64,000 nt of DNA from Symsagittifera roscoffensis (lineage: Eukaryota > Xenacoelomorpha > Acoela > Convolutidae), in contig NC_087063.1 in the NCBI RefSeq assembly GCF_963678635.1, positions 76,405,617-76,469,616 on the forward strand, written 5' to 3'. Position 1 is the first letter of the stretch; the number at the start of each line of letters is the position of its first letter. The notes beneath the pieces are model-generated. The model worked only from the letters and a program-made list of their open reading frames with translations, had not been told where the DNA came from and did not search any database. This document shows, in pieces, positions 33,601-48,600 of the stretch. The translations under genes and the position numbers were made by a program.

Positions 33601-36600
33601 AATTGAAAGGAAGATGAACCTTCTTTATTGCCGATGTGGTGACATGTGTGTCTTTTCTTCCTAATAAGTGACTCAAAACACGGGCTCCTGTTTGACAGCA
33701 GCTCATTATGTTTTATATCGCCAGCATTATCGCGCAGGGGCCATAAAACTACAGACGCTCAGGGAAATTGTAGTGATCTAACCATTTACATGTCAAATCA
33801 TACAATACCATTTACCATTACTAAATTAGAGTAGGTAGCGGGCAGGTTTATTGAAACGGCGTCTTCCGTTGGTAAGCGCAGCGGGGAGGACAAAGATTGA
33901 TGGCGGTTACCACAAACCACTTTGCTTTCTTTAGTCATTTCCTGATAAAATGAAGTCTTTTTCCTATTAAGCGACCTTTATAATGCACATGTCATTAGGA
34001 AAAATTAGAAGAAGTCTTCCTGTTCATAAATTGATTTTGTAAATAAAAAATATTTCAGCTAGTTAATGGGGGTTATTTACCTTGTGTCGTTAGTTTTTCC
34101 TAAGATTTTTGTGTACGTAATTTCACGTTACGTGAAAATATAATTCATATTTTTGTCGTTAAGTTGAGTGCATTAGCAAGCAGTTTTTATTTTGTTAAGT
34201 GCTGAAAAATTTATCGGTTTGGCAGTTAAGTTAACCGATGAGCAAAAAATTTAAAGCTGGGTAAGAAAAAGAATTGCTAATGAATGAATGAGCAACGGAG
34301 TGTTTGTCGGTATTTTTTGGTTGATAAAAAAATGATGAGTTTAAATTAGTTTAGACAAGATAATAAATTCTTTCTCAGCCTCCCAATTTGGTTGTTTTGA
34401 ATGTTTCATCTGCACCTTCGTTGCCTTTTATTTTTATTTCCACTCTCGCCCATTAAGTTCCCTGGGGGTTAATCGAAAGTACATTAAGACCATCTTCAGA
34501 ATATGAATGCTTTTGATTATCGTCAATTTATGTGCCCTTACGAAGAAATGTCTCTGCCAGTTGGTCTTTAAGGATGAAATTTAGTCTGTATTTTTAAATC
34601 TTGGAAATTTTGAACTCTAGCTGAAGATCCTAGAAGGAGAAATTAGATAACGAAATTTCCATTCTTTTTTGAAATTTGACTACAAAAAGAGATAGCGAGT
34701 CTCCGTTATCGTTCAAGTTTCTCTTTCGAGTGACATCTTTTGTATGTCCTTTTGCTCCAATTGGTGCTCAAAGTGTTGAGTGTTGACATTTAAAATCGAA
34801 CTGAAATGTTTCAAGAAGACAACTTTGTTGTTTTATTTTTGCTGATTATCAAAAAATTGAAGCCATTGATAAAACGGAAGGGCTTCCTCTCGTGGAAAAG
34901 AATTTTTCCATTCACTTTTTTCTAGTTTCCCGTCTTTTTGCTGTGGTTGGGATGTCATCCATGTCATAAATGCTTCATTTGTTTTCTGTTCTACGCGGAG
35001 GTTCCTTTTTCATACCATCGTATCTGAGGCGCCGTAGGCTGAGCTAATCAACCTACCATTATAAAATTGCTTAGCAGGTCAATTGAGACTGAACTACTTT
35101 TTAATATCGCCACTTTTGTTTTGTTCACATCAGGCGTCGCAACTTCGAAAAAGAATGACCGACACTTTTTTCAGTGTTTTGTTCGAATTCATTGCGCGGA
35201 AACAACTGAAACGTAGAATATAATCTGTTGAATTTCAAGGGATTTTTAATAAATTACTTTTTTTCTGGTAAGAAATGAATTACCTTTTTGTTCAGTTTTT
35301 TTTTGCTTTCATATGTTTTTTTGGAAGCCCAGAAAAATCAGAAGATTTTTTGATAAAGTTATTAGATCAGTTGCAGTGAAGTATAGACACTGAAGGACCA
35401 TTTTTCATGGCACTTCGTTGCATAAATGTCAGTTTACCTGTCTTTTTTTGAGTCAATGAACCCGATTGATATATTTATGTTCTCACAACTCTTGTTCAGA
35501 CAAAAGACTATCTGATACCAGTGAGTTGTCAATGAAAAATGAGCCGGAAATTACAAAAGGAACCCAAAATAATTTACTTCATTCGCTCCCAGGCTTTGCC
35601 ATTGCCCAGATTTTTAATAACGTCTTATTTTACACGTATTACTTCCTATTAACCATCAACATTGATTACTAATGGAGGTAGTGTCAAAAAGGTTACACGT
35701 TAAGCTATAGTTGTTCAATCCTGAAATTATGCAATTTCCATGGAAGTGAAAGACAGTGAAGTTATTATTATGCAATATATATGAAATTACAGTCTACGTC
35801 CCCAAGGATTATGTAACTATTCTCAGGGATAACAATTAGATTGCGTAAGCGGAACAATATTTTTTGAATGCTTAATTTGATTTAACACGCTCCATTGTTT
35901 CCAGATTTGAGTAAATTAAAAAGAAGCTGTTAAGAATCCCCCTTGACACTTTAATCCAAAAATGATTATGAATTGTTCTAAAGTAAATTGCCGCCGATAC
36001 TTTTAAATATCAAAATAAGAACGGGATACTCTAATTTAAGTGCATGTTTTGTTTCAGGGAATGCAGAGCTTAATGACAAAAGTGAGCTTGGAAAATTTGA
36101 ATATTTTTTTGTTCCATGACTGTGTTTATTTGAAATCTGATTGAATCATGGGAATGAAGCTATTGGAACATTTAAGTATCTGAAGTTCAAGCACTATTAT
36201 ACCGCTACAAATTTTTATGCCCAAGACATTAGTTTTTGTCAATTAATGAATATTTTCTATCTTCAAGGCTTATTCAACGATAATTGCAAGCAAAACAAGA
36301 ATAGCTGGTTGCTGTGCAAGTAGCTTAGAATGTTCCGACCGACCGACGCAATAATAAAAAAAATGTTCGAAATTTTTTTCAAACCAAGGTTTTTGTGCGC
36401 GCGTGGTGTGATGAGAAAACTATATGAACGCGTAGAACTTGAGTGAAATAGTTATAATCGAGAGCAGTTGTATTTGAAAACTGAATGACAAAAAAAAATT
36501 AAAAAAATTTCAGAAAAATTTAAATGTTTTTCATTTTGCTGAAGAAATTTTTAAAGAAAACTTTATAATGCCAAAAAAGCGCTGAATAAGCTTCAAAAAC

Positions 36601-39600
36601 TAGTTTCTAGTTTTCCTGAATAATTTGAAGAGACCCGTTCGAAATTAGACTACAATTCAAAATTTTCAAACCGACTGAAAAGCATTTAATATGATATATC
36701 CTCTACCCATTTCGATCCCGAAGGCAAATTTCCTCCCCAATTTCAGTGGTCGGGATGTTGACCATTAACACATTTGTTTGCGAGAAATTATAAACATAAT
36801 TTCTTGCTGACAAATTTTAAGTCATAAAACAGCTTTCGTTGGGATTTGCAAATTCAAGCTTGTGATTTTCAGTAGTCTGAAAAAGAAGCAATAAAAATCT
36901 AAGATATGCGACAATTTTGAGATTTAGAGGAAGTTGAAATTGTTATCGAAACAGAAGCAAAGAAATATGTCTGATGAGCCTGAACAAACGAAGTCTTCCA
37001 GATTTGAGAATTTTAGGGTTAATCAATAAGTAAAGACAGGCTTGCCAATAAAATGACTAATTCAAGTTGAAAAAAATTAGGCAGACATTTATGAATTTAG
37101 ATTCATCTCTTAAATTATTCATCCTTATCAGTCTGAATGTTTTTTGATATAGCTTAAAAAATTGAACCAAATTCGGTAAAAATAGTTATTCATTTTTAAT
37201 GTCGTTTTTGCGTTAGCTCCTCTTGATTTTATTGCAAGCTTAGGCGGTGAAGAGAAAAAGTAATGAAAATGTTTCAAGGGTCACTTGTGCTCAACTGACG
37301 CAATTTGAAAAATTTTATTGCCCCAGAAAATTAATTTTCGCAACTTCAAATAAATGGCTCACAGCAATGAAAAACAAGCGTTGATTTAAACAGTAAATTG
37401 TGCGTTTGAATTAACAGTTTTCAGTTTTTTTCTTAGCAAAGGGCGTTTCCCAATTTCCGTTTCCCTTTGTTAACCGTTAATTTTACCATAAAAATCGTCT
37501 AATTTCATCCCTGTTTATGGCACTAAGGATGGAATATGCTTGCCCAAGTTTGCCCAACCAGAGAAATTGATCCCCTGAGGATAATAACAATCTCGGACTT
37601 CAAAAAATGCAATTTTTCTGACCGATTTTTCCCTAGCGCCAAATTAGACCAGAGCTTTTGGATATTTTAGGATTATTTATACAGCACCATAAAACCAGGA
37701 AATCTAAGAGAAGGGTCTTTAAGGGTTCATTTGGGATACCCTAGCACTTAGAGATTGAATATAACTGGTTATGGTTCATTGAATGTTGTCGTTGTCTACG
37801 GCTGACCAAAACTGTTTGGTTCATAAAGTTCAACTTTAAATCTGATCAAAATGTGAAATAATTTACAATTGAGTTAAGCTAGCCTGCTTTGTTTTAGGTT
37901 GTGAGGATACTCTAAAGATCATACAAGTGGACTCTCCAATGTTGTCCGTCGAACTGACGTAAGTTTTCTCCTTCAAAAAAGGAGACGGAAAACAAAAAGA
38001 TTGATTTCTTAGAAGCTACCCAGTTCTATCCTAGAATATTTGGAATAAACTTCAGATTTTAATAAACAAAGGCATATCAATGAATAGATTCGATGAGTGG
38101 CCTTGATTACAAATAATGTATAGTTAGCAGTTTTTAGAGATCAACCGTATTATGAGCTCTTTACATATGACACAAGCGAGTTTTGTATATCCGAAGATTT
38201 TCTCTTTGAACGGCTATTAGGATAGGAGCATTGCTAATGTAATTTTCGATATTCCAGTTTTATTGGTTTGTTTATTCAAAATTTTCGTGCAGAGTTTTTT
38301 TTTGCAGGAGTAAAGACTCAATTCGAGTTTCGAACCCCTACTTGAAGCCTCCCGGAGCCAACAGCAACAAAGTTTCACCCGGTGCTAATAGTGCGGACGG
38401 CCAATCTGGCGCTGATTCGACCTCAAATGACGCCGCATCATCCTCTGGCAGTAATGGAGGGGGAGGGTCCAGCTCCATATCAAAGCGGGAGTCGAAATTA
38501 CCCGATCCGCTGTCTAATCAATACTTTCACGTTAGTTTTTCATCAGCTTACCCGACCGTTGTAGTCATTACGGAAGGAACTGTTTATTTAACTTTCCAGT
38601 CGTAAAGTTCAATTGTTAGTTTAGTATATCGATATTTTTTATGGCCACAATGTAAGGAGAAAGAACGAGCAATTTCAATTCTTAAGCTGTTTATTGCCAG
38701 GTATTTAGTCCAGTATCGGTTTTGATCAGCAGCTAATGAGGCAATGTCCGATTTCGGTTTGATAACATCCTAAAGTGGAGGCGGTCCGCTTTATAAGTTA
38801 TTGATTAGTTTGGGCCTTATGGCCAGAATCACATAAATGCTAACGAGGCTGGGTTGCAAAACAATAAATTTTTCCGGATAAGCTGATAAAAAAGGTTTTT
38901 TTTTAAGCTCAAAAGCTCAGTTAATTATTCTGATCATCGCTGCCACTTTTTTGGTTTTTGTTAAAGATTTGTGAATTAGTCATTAATTTTGTAAAGAAAA
39001 AACATTTAATAGAGATTTTTTGAATGAAAATTTTGGTTGTAAGTGAAGATAACCAGGCTGAGGTTCAAATTTTGGCTTTAGGTAAAGTTCGATTCAGTTT
39101 ACGAAGTGAAATCGTTCAAATTGAAGAGCGGAGAAATTGAGCTCAGTTTCCAGTACTCGAGACCAGGCGATGGGACTCCATTGGGTCGCACGTACAGAAA
39201 CGCGAACGGAATGTCAAGACTGAAGTTCAACCAATACTTTGACAGTTCGAAGTGGTATCTGCAGAGCACAATGGATCCATCCATGGTCTTAAATGAGATG
39301 AGAATAAATCTGATGGGAAATCATTTTGATAACTCGACCAGCTCTCACAAAGAGTTTTCAATCACATTGGAACATGGAGCATGCATATTTAACGGTTAGT
39401 TTTATGATAGATTTTAAGGTGAAATTTTTAATTTGTAAGGTGAGATTTTTTATTGCTAGTCAAACTTGGGTTGTTCATTTTTTACTTTCGTGATATCGAA
39501 AGTTGTTTGATGTTGAAAAAGAGTAAATTGGTTTAAATCAACATAATTTGTCAAAATTATGATTTTTTTACAGACATGGAATCCTACACAATCACAGAAC

Positions 39601-42600
39601 CCTCAGAGGAGCATCCAGATATAGGGTATGATGGAACACTTGTCAACGGGTACCTCACGCGAGGCCTCGGATCCCTAATCCTCGGAGGAACCTCAGACGA
39701 CAAGTACGTCGAGTGGGTAAAGAGGACATCCAACTTCGACAAGGTTCAAATGGCATTCGCGTTCAGAAACAAACAGAATGTTACTTCTGTTAAATTCGAC
39801 TTCGACAAGCCAATGTTCGACTTAGTTTATAGTCCACTTATGATCAAGTGTTACGGATCTTTCTACCGAGACTCAGACACCTCAAAAAGTGAAGAAAGAA
39901 CTGCGACTGTCGATGATCCGCAAGCTGCTTCAATCAACATGAAGTTGAATTTTGTGGCGCATAGTGTGAGATGCGAAATGATATACAGGCCAAGCTCAGA
40001 TGCATCTATCCGGCTACATTTAGTTCAGTTCGAAACAAGTTCGTATTTGTAGTCTTTTTGTCTTTTTTCCGCTAAGAATAAATTAATTCTAAACTGAAAA
40101 TCAATGAGCACACGATTGCATAAACAGTGCATTAAATGTATGAGCTGTAGTAAGGATGCGGATGGGACGGGATGGTATTAGAACTGTTAACTAATATTTT
40201 TTTCTATGTTTTAGAAGATGCGACACCTGCTGAAATTGCTGCCGCTGATCCTGAAAAAGACAAAAGTAAGCAACTTTGAAATATCATCTTCATTTCGATG
40301 TATTAGCTTTAGATGTACTTTTATGACCGATGAATTTTCCGATCTTCAAAGGTACTTGATTCAAGTAATGCAAGGTAGTCTGTTCGTTTTGCTTTTAGTA
40401 AATCTCTTTTATTCAAAGATAATATCGAGTTCAGGCTGATTGTATCAATCAATAGAACTAGATTAAGATAATATTTACGTTCCAACCGAAAATAAAACCT
40501 GAAACAATTGGCATCGACAAATGCCTTTCTAACTGAATTCCCGAAGCTTTAAACCCAAATCCTCTTTAGAAACAACCTTATACCATTTATGTGTGTCACA
40601 AAACTAGATTCTAAGCAGTACTAAATTCATCAGTTTGTTTGTTGAAACGTCTTAGGCACTATAAACACTGCATCAAATGCCGTGGATAGCGGTTTTGTGA
40701 ATCCAGTTTTCTGGCTTCAAATGTTCAAATATGTGTAAAATGGTATCATTTGCAATGACTGGTTATTGAATTACTATCTGTATCTGAGAGTTTGAGCAAA
40801 CGTAATATTGTAAATGTTGACTGAAACTTTATACCAAATACCGTGTTTTAATCCGTTAAGTTTTATCCCGAAATTCAAATCGCTGTTGGAATTAAAGACA
40901 ATATATGGAAGAGTTTTTAAGATTAAGAGCGGTTCAGTTTCGTGAAATTTATGGAGCTCTGAGCTTTTGAAGTCAAATTTAGAGCTTAAACCAGAGGAGT
41001 GTTTTGAACAACTCGGAAGCCGATTTTATACAAGAAAACGCGCTTAGCCGAATGATATTTAGGTAATATTATAGAAATCTAGTATAAAACTGTAGGGTAT
41101 TTGGTTTGAAAATGGTGTTGAAATTACTAAATATACAATTTCTTGATAAGTGAGCGTTTCGACCACCACTGTGTTTCCTGCCTTAACACGGTCATGTCCT
41201 GTTTCGGTCAACGTTTGAACAGTTTTGAGGGAAAATTGAACAATTCAGTCACGCTTGAAGTCTACATGTCCAAGTTTAAGCCCAAGTCTAAAGCACGTTG
41301 GTACAATTTAATTGTCAATTCATAGGAATAAACAATTTGAGCCCGTATGCATATCTACCCGTAGGAAATTTACACAGAGTGGCCAATCCTTCCCAAGTTT
41401 TGTCCAGTTTCAATTGATCGCAAGATTTGGAAAAACTTCGCATGTTCATGGCGGATAAAAGTTGGCTCTTAAGTTAAAGCTCTGAAGTTTATGACTGGGT
41501 GTTGTAAAGTTTATTGAAACAGACTGGAAGGTATTATGAACTTAGCTGCAGATTAAGAGTTCTCAAGATTGTCGGTAAACATATTGCATTTCATGCTGGC
41601 TTATGCTGTGCGGATTGTTACATTAATGGTTGGTATTCTGTGAACGATGAAAAAATATGAATCAGCGTTGAGATAATGTTACAGTGATATAAAAGAACAT
41701 GCAATTGGCAAATGTCAATCGAAAAGAACTTCTTCCGAATTCTTTGAAATATCAAAAATGTAAGAATGCGTTTTTAATGTCCACTGGACGTCTGTAACTT
41801 TTTTGAACAAAAATCTAAGAGCTTTGGAAACTCAAATTCTGATGTCTAGATTTGAAAATTAGACCAGTTATTCAGCTTTTTACGGAGAACCACCGCTGTG
41901 CCCCTGGTTAAGATTTACATGCAGCTTTTCTGGCCTGAGTAAAATATCGAGGCGATTTTAATCAACATTGGTGTAATGTGGAGTTCTGGAGTCCCAGTTT
42001 TTTCCGTTTCTGGCAGCCTAAAAATATATTTGTTTGCTATACAAATATTAGAATTGTTTGGTAGAATATATAAGTAGCGGAACAGCCTTGCATTAGAAAA
42101 GAAAAAGGGCAGCAGAAGGCACTTGAATTGTGCCGTAGATCGTTGTTGTGCATTCGGATATTAACCCACAGCCTCAAGTCCCTCCCACCATCCCCTCCTT
42201 GAGTAAATATCACTCCATCCCCCAGCCTATAGATGAGCAATTCATTATTTCACCCTCTTGAGAATTCCACTACAGAGCATGCCACAGAGCATACCATTAG
42301 AAGAGTACTGCAGAATTCATCATGACTTGGAGGTGAAATAATTTCACGCATTGCGTATTTTTGACGGGGTTGCTTGGCAAGTTAAGGAAAAGGCGAGGAA
42401 CTAAGGAGTGGATTTATCCTTTTTTTATGTCTCCCAGTGTTAGATGACGGGTTTTATGTTTGTAATTGATGGGTACGTAGAATAGCGGTGACAGATGCGT
42501 AATGGTGGATGAATTTGTTGACATAGGGATGAAGCTGACGATAAATTAATCTACCAATTCGAAGTTGACTGAGTGACGTAAGAATTTATTGCGATAATTT

Positions 42601-45600
42601 AATGAATAACAAAAGTTGTTGTCAGCATCTAAGTTAAAATTTCACAATGAATCCATCCGTCTTTAAGAGCATATTTTGAAGTTATTTGAAATTACCATTT
42701 TAAAAAACTAATAAACGCTGTTAAGGTACTCTAAGAGGCAATTTTTGGTAATCATTCAGCTGCATCAAAGTAATGAAATTGTTCGAATTCTGTTGAGGAA
42801 CTAGAGTGTTCAGATTCTGTTCTAATCCGTGCTCATTGGGTGTGACGACAAAGAACTGGAAAATGAAAAACAGCCAACTGTTGTTAAGTTTTTCCTCGCA
42901 TCTTAAGATAATTTTGACATTGAGTTATTTAATTTTCAGCAATTGTTGATCCCGACGGTGAGGGAGACGGGTCGTCGGATTTAAATCCCGACCTGGACTC
43001 TAACTCGACCGCTCCCATTTCACCAGATGAAGGAGGTAGGCACATACAAACATCAACATAGTTTTCACAAGAGAGCACCTAACCTTTAATTTGACCTTTG
43101 AACTTCTGTTTGACCTAATTTTGACGAATAACACGTGGTCTTTTCATGAAAAAAAGCTTAAATAATAAGATCATTGAACTTATTTTGGAACTAATATCTG
43201 CCGCGGTTTCCTCTAACTTTGTCAAAAAAAACTTCAATGTTATTTTCGATTTGGACAGTATAAACTAATGAGTGATTTTGTTTGAGTTCTCAAGATAACT
43301 TATCAAACAAAATAAGCGGATCGATTACGACCACTTGAAAAAATGAGGAGGAACTTTGTATTCGGGTGTGTTTTAGTTATTTTTGTTTTCCAAGCAAAAT
43401 CAGGTACCGTAAATCATCATCGGCTTGAGTGATATATCATATAAAAGCCCTTAGAGTCGTGATTCGAATCACATTAGAAAATTCAAAAAAAAATTTGGTG
43501 CCGAGAACAACCGGTTTGAATTTTTTAACATTTAGTCTTATTTCGAGCGAATAAAGCGAGCGAGCAGTCTTATTTTAGTTGCTTAAAAGCTTACAATAGC
43601 TTACCTAAAAACTTAGTTTTACTTGACTAACGTTAGTTAATTTTGAGTATTTTAGCGCCTTTTTGAAATCAAATTTTTCAAAAAACTGCAAAAAAAACTT
43701 GAGAAAATTTTTCGAAATTTTATGTTGATTTTTTTTTGTTTTTTCTAGTAATTTTTCTTCAAACTTTGTTTTTCAGTTTGCTCTTTTTACTAAGGCTGTC
43801 GAATTACCAAATCCTCAGTTTTTTGTTTTGCTCTTATCACAACACGCTGAACAAAGACGACACTTGATTGAAAAATCGTTGTTGTATTTTGTAAAGACTA
43901 TGGTCGGAACATTCTGTGCTACTTCCCCAATAACCGGCTATCCTTGTTTCTTTTAATTTACCACGCAAAATCAAGAACCACAAATAATTATGGGAATAGG
44001 TCGAATGACATTTCATAATAAAGAGCTTTCAGTCGGAATTCGAACGACCAAAAAATCCAAAAAGTTGTCCCAGTATCGAGAAAGACAGGCTTAAATTTTT
44101 TGACTTTTAGTCTAAATTTGAGCGAATAATGCGAGCGAGCAGGCTTACAATAGCATATTTTTGCTTAGGAAAAGTTGTTTTTGGAGTTTTGTTGGCGCCA
44201 TTTGAAATTGTAAAATTTCAAGAATAAAAAAACATTGCAAAATTTTTTTTTTTAATATTAAGATTTTTTGATATTTTGTTTTCAGTCATTTTTCTACAAT
44301 TTTTGCCAATTTTACTATGACTATCGAATATTTCTAAGTTCCAGTTTTTCGTTCAGATACTTTTATTACACCACATAGAAAAAAACGACATTAATATCAA
44401 AGAAGAAACTTTTTTGTGTGTTTGATTAGACTGTGGTCGGAACTCTGTGCTATTTGCACAGTAACCGACTATCCTTGTTATTAAGCTTGTCTTTGATTTC
44501 TTTATTCTTATTGGCCAAGTTTTTCTTTAATTGAATTAGGCTTACAGAAAAGTGCGATAGCAGGTTCTTGAAATTTGAAGAGCTTTAATGCGACGTATTT
44601 TTTAAATTCGAAATTTGAAAAAAAATTTCTGGATTTTTTCCAACTTCTGTTAGCTATGTCGCAATAATCCGTTAATTTATCAGTTGTTTTTAATTTTGCT
44701 GCTGAAATTGAAATTGATTTCAATATTGTTAGTCGCTGTATTGATATCGTCAACCAGTTTTTAAATGATTTTGGTTACTCGACTTTATTGATCTCAACCA
44801 TTCTTAAGATCTCATCCTCAAAAATCAGTTGATTACTTTTGACCATAGTTAAGAACCATTGTGCTGTTAATCGTTAAATAGTTGATTTGCCTGAAGTTTT
44901 TACACACCAATTATGGTATGGAAATCCTTATGAATAGTGCTCATAAAAGTGTGAGAACTAATCAATCGAAAGGGTATCAACGAGTCTATAACCAAAAACC
45001 TTCAAAACTAATCTGCGGTTTGTAAGTGATTGCAGAAAAACATTTACATGCAAAATCGTCTATAACTATTAAATGATTTGTGCTCTGATTATGTACGGCA
45101 ATAATTTCAGCTAATTTGTGAAGAAATCAATTAAAAATAGAAGTTAAAAAATGGTCCAGAAGTACGTTTAACAGTCTGAACGTTTCTAATTAACTTACTT
45201 CTAACCGAGTTTATAATATGTAACGTGCAAATTTGTTGATTACTGTCAAGAATCTTGAAAAGTGCTCAAACCGTGCGTAAAAAATTACGCTCGTGTTTTA
45301 CCTGCTCTAAAAACGTATGGTACCATATTGTGTAATTGTAGCTGCGTAAGAAAAATTTGAGGTATGACGAAACGAAAGAAAGAATAACAAATTTATTATG
45401 AATGGCTAATCCACTGTTTGAGAACTTTATATGCTTTTCTTTTCTTAACTATTGACCGATCGTTTAAACATGAAAATGTTCCTCTTTCGAAGATGATATC
45501 ATGCTCTGTGTGATGTAACTGTCTACAAATTATGCTTTTAGGAGACTCCGGCGATAGCAGCGCAGTCTCTGGCGGGGGTGGTGGGGGATCGATCTCGGGC

Positions 45601-48600
45601 GGCGGTGGAAAGAAGCCGACGAAGCCTGATGATTCGGACAATGCAAATAGGCCGACGAATCCGCCTCCGTTTGGGATCGCAGGCGACAACATGAAGTACC
45701 TGACGATGTTCATCATAGTGTTGGCTATTTTGTGTGGTGTGATTTTGACCATTATTGGACTGGGAGTCGGCTGGATGTGGTATAGGAAAAAGAAGCTGAA
45801 ATTGAAGAAGAAATACGAATCAGGTTTATATTCAAATATTGCTTTCCCCTATAACGGTCTTGAGTTTTTTAAACATGGCTAGCATTTACGTCCAATTTTT
45901 AACGAACGGATTAATCTCAAAGAAATGTTGTATTTTTGCTTAAAAAATGTTTCTTCATGTTTTTTTGGTGATTTCATCTATCTAGAATCAGTTTGACAAA
46001 CAAAATTACAATTGACCCGTTGTGTTTATGATTTTGGGCACACTATAGCTTAAGTTTGCAGATTTTAGTAGTTTGTTTAAATTAAGCTTCCATCAAAAAT
46101 GGGTTTTGTTTCAGCCTACTCGAAGGGAGAGTTCTTCGGTGCGGGACCCCCGAGTGAGCACCCCTACCAGGCACTGTCCCAACTGGACCAATATGAGACC
46201 CCCAGATATCACATGAACACAACCCTAGATCTGGCATCCAACGGACGCCAACTGCCAGACATACCCCCACACCACCCTGGATACCCACCCCATGATGGTA
46301 AGATCATCAAAAATAATACTTTTTTCTGATAATGCAATTCAGCCATTTTAGTTTATCTTTCGAACGTTAACAGTATTTATGAAAGAAGTGAAATGTTCTA
46401 AAGAAGTTAAATATTGACCAACACAAGACAAGAAAATTACGATAATTGAAATATGGTGACATAATTTCTTGCTAATGAAGCGCTAAAGCGTATGATTTTG
46501 AAAACAACTGTCCGGGAAAAGTGACTAATTCTCTGAAACTTCATCAAATCAAAACAGATTGTTTGATTGAAAGTCTATCCTGAAATCTTTTAGCACCCTT
46601 TCAAAGATGGAAATTCAAATTCTACGCAGGAATTGCATTTGAAATTTTCAGATGTACGTAGATTTTTAGGCTTCGCATTTTAACTTGCGCTTTTTCTTCG
46701 AAGGTGACTTGGGAAAGAACTACAAGGCAGTCAGCGTAATTCGACTGTCGCAAAGTTTGTACACTACTACTGAAGAACTTTTCCTAATTTGTCCTGTCCT
46801 TTCTCAGGTTTCCTATTGTTGCTACTGCGTTCTTCTCTCTTTTTTATTTCTGTCGCTTCCTCTAAACTAGATTGGCTCTTACCAGTTATACCAATCACCA
46901 GTTTTATTAACCTTATTTTGTTTTATCATCACGTCAACTCAAAAGCCCATTCGTAGTAGAAAATTGGCAAATGTGTAAAGTAGATGTAAAAGTCAGAAAA
47001 TGGTCAAATACTACTTTTTAGCTGTAGTTTTAAAAGTTTCACGAAGCACTGTTTTATCCTCCTAATTTGTTTTGTCAGGTTTCAGGTTCTCTGTCAAATG
47101 CTGCCTAATTACTTTACTTTAAAATTTGATTTGTCTCTTATTAATATTATAAGAAAGATGGGTTTGTTTGACATGGGAGAAATGCTTTTTTTAAACGTGA
47201 GGCTGAAAGTAGTTTTAACATGACAACATGACTGAATCAGGTACAAGAAGGCGAAGAAAACGCTTGCCTCGAGGCTTAGTTTCCTCGGAATCGCCGAGAA
47301 GATCTGCATCTCTGCAAGGGAAAAATTCACCGCGAATTGCAAGAATGCGGAAACAACGGGATGCGCTGGCAAAACGCTTCAGTGTAGGCGCAACGCCGCG
47401 TAATGAATTGAAACGTAACTCTAGTTTGCCGAAACGACCATCAATTCGCCGTGAAAAAATTGGAAAAGCACGAGATTCAAAAACCGAACCATTTTACTGT
47501 GAGTCGAACATGGATGGAAAATATATCAATAGAATGGCAATCAAAATCAAATTTGACTCAGCATCAAAATCAGGTTCATCCTCATGCGCAGTTTTTGTTG
47601 AAGAAAGGATCCATAGAAGTCAACCGAACCGAAGAGCTCTGTTCCCAATTTGACAACATCACAGAAGTTGTCCTCAAAATCGATCATTATCTTGATGTCA
47701 GCTGGGTTTTAACGCTAGGGTTGCTTAATTTATAGAACTATTTTATGAGATCAGAAATGCAGTTATTATCATTAGACGAACCACAAAAAGATCTGATTGT
47801 GTAGCTTTCTAATTTTTTTCTCGGATCTACGTAGCAATCTGTCCCTATGGTATCTTTTAAAGTCGGCATCGAAACAGTAAATAGCACTAGAGCACCAATT
47901 GAGAATTCTAATTTTCTACATTCTGAGCGGTCAAAATTCGACAAAATCTACTAAACAATTCCCCCCCCCCCCCCAATTTTATGAAAGGGGAGGGGCGGGA
48001 AGTTGTTAAGTAGATCCTTTTTCTTAACTAGTGTCTTCATATTAACAAGTGTGCTCATGTCTTACATGTTTTTAGTTCCATCCTTACATCCTGTTCTGAT
48101 ATTCAATCAAATTGGCCTTCACTAAAACAGACTTCTATACATGTATTTCTTCTTTGACCTGGCTTTGCAATTCCAATTTTATTACCAACTTATTGCTCTC
48201 CAGTCAAGTTAAGCGCAATTAAATTGGGTTCAAACGGCTGCAAAGAATAATTGATCAGTTAAATTTGGGTCTCATATATCATTATTAGAAGAGCTTTTAT
48301 GGATTTGATCAATGTTATTGACCCTGAAGCATCGTATCATAAATTTTGTCTGAATAATGAAGTTTAATAATCATCATTAACATAATTTTTCAATAATTCA
48401 TGTATCAAAATTCAAAAATCTATCAATAATTTGATAATTTCGAAACAAAACATTGAATTTATATTAACATCAGCCATAAAGTGGTGACATATATTTTCAT
48501 AAATTTAACTTAGTTTTAATTTCTTTCGTGTTTAGGGTCCTTGGCATCGTCTAGAATATACACAGAGCCAGATCTGGTATCCCAAATTCGAGACCAGACC

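Larger units (their letters stand above)
27672..37897 (+). other. DDR intron 1 (10.2 kb)
   Basis: AT-rich and without supportable genes. It contains copies of families E, A (both orientations) and C and the 429-bp tandem duplication. In receptor genes such a long first intron after the signal-peptide exon is common and often holds regulatory elements, but none is identified here. Confidence 0.7.

Noticed and set aside
36960-37000. CTGATGAG...CGAA stretch resembling a hammerhead ribozyme core
   Set aside because: The core lacks the GAAA element and a matching cleavage site, and stems could not be formed.
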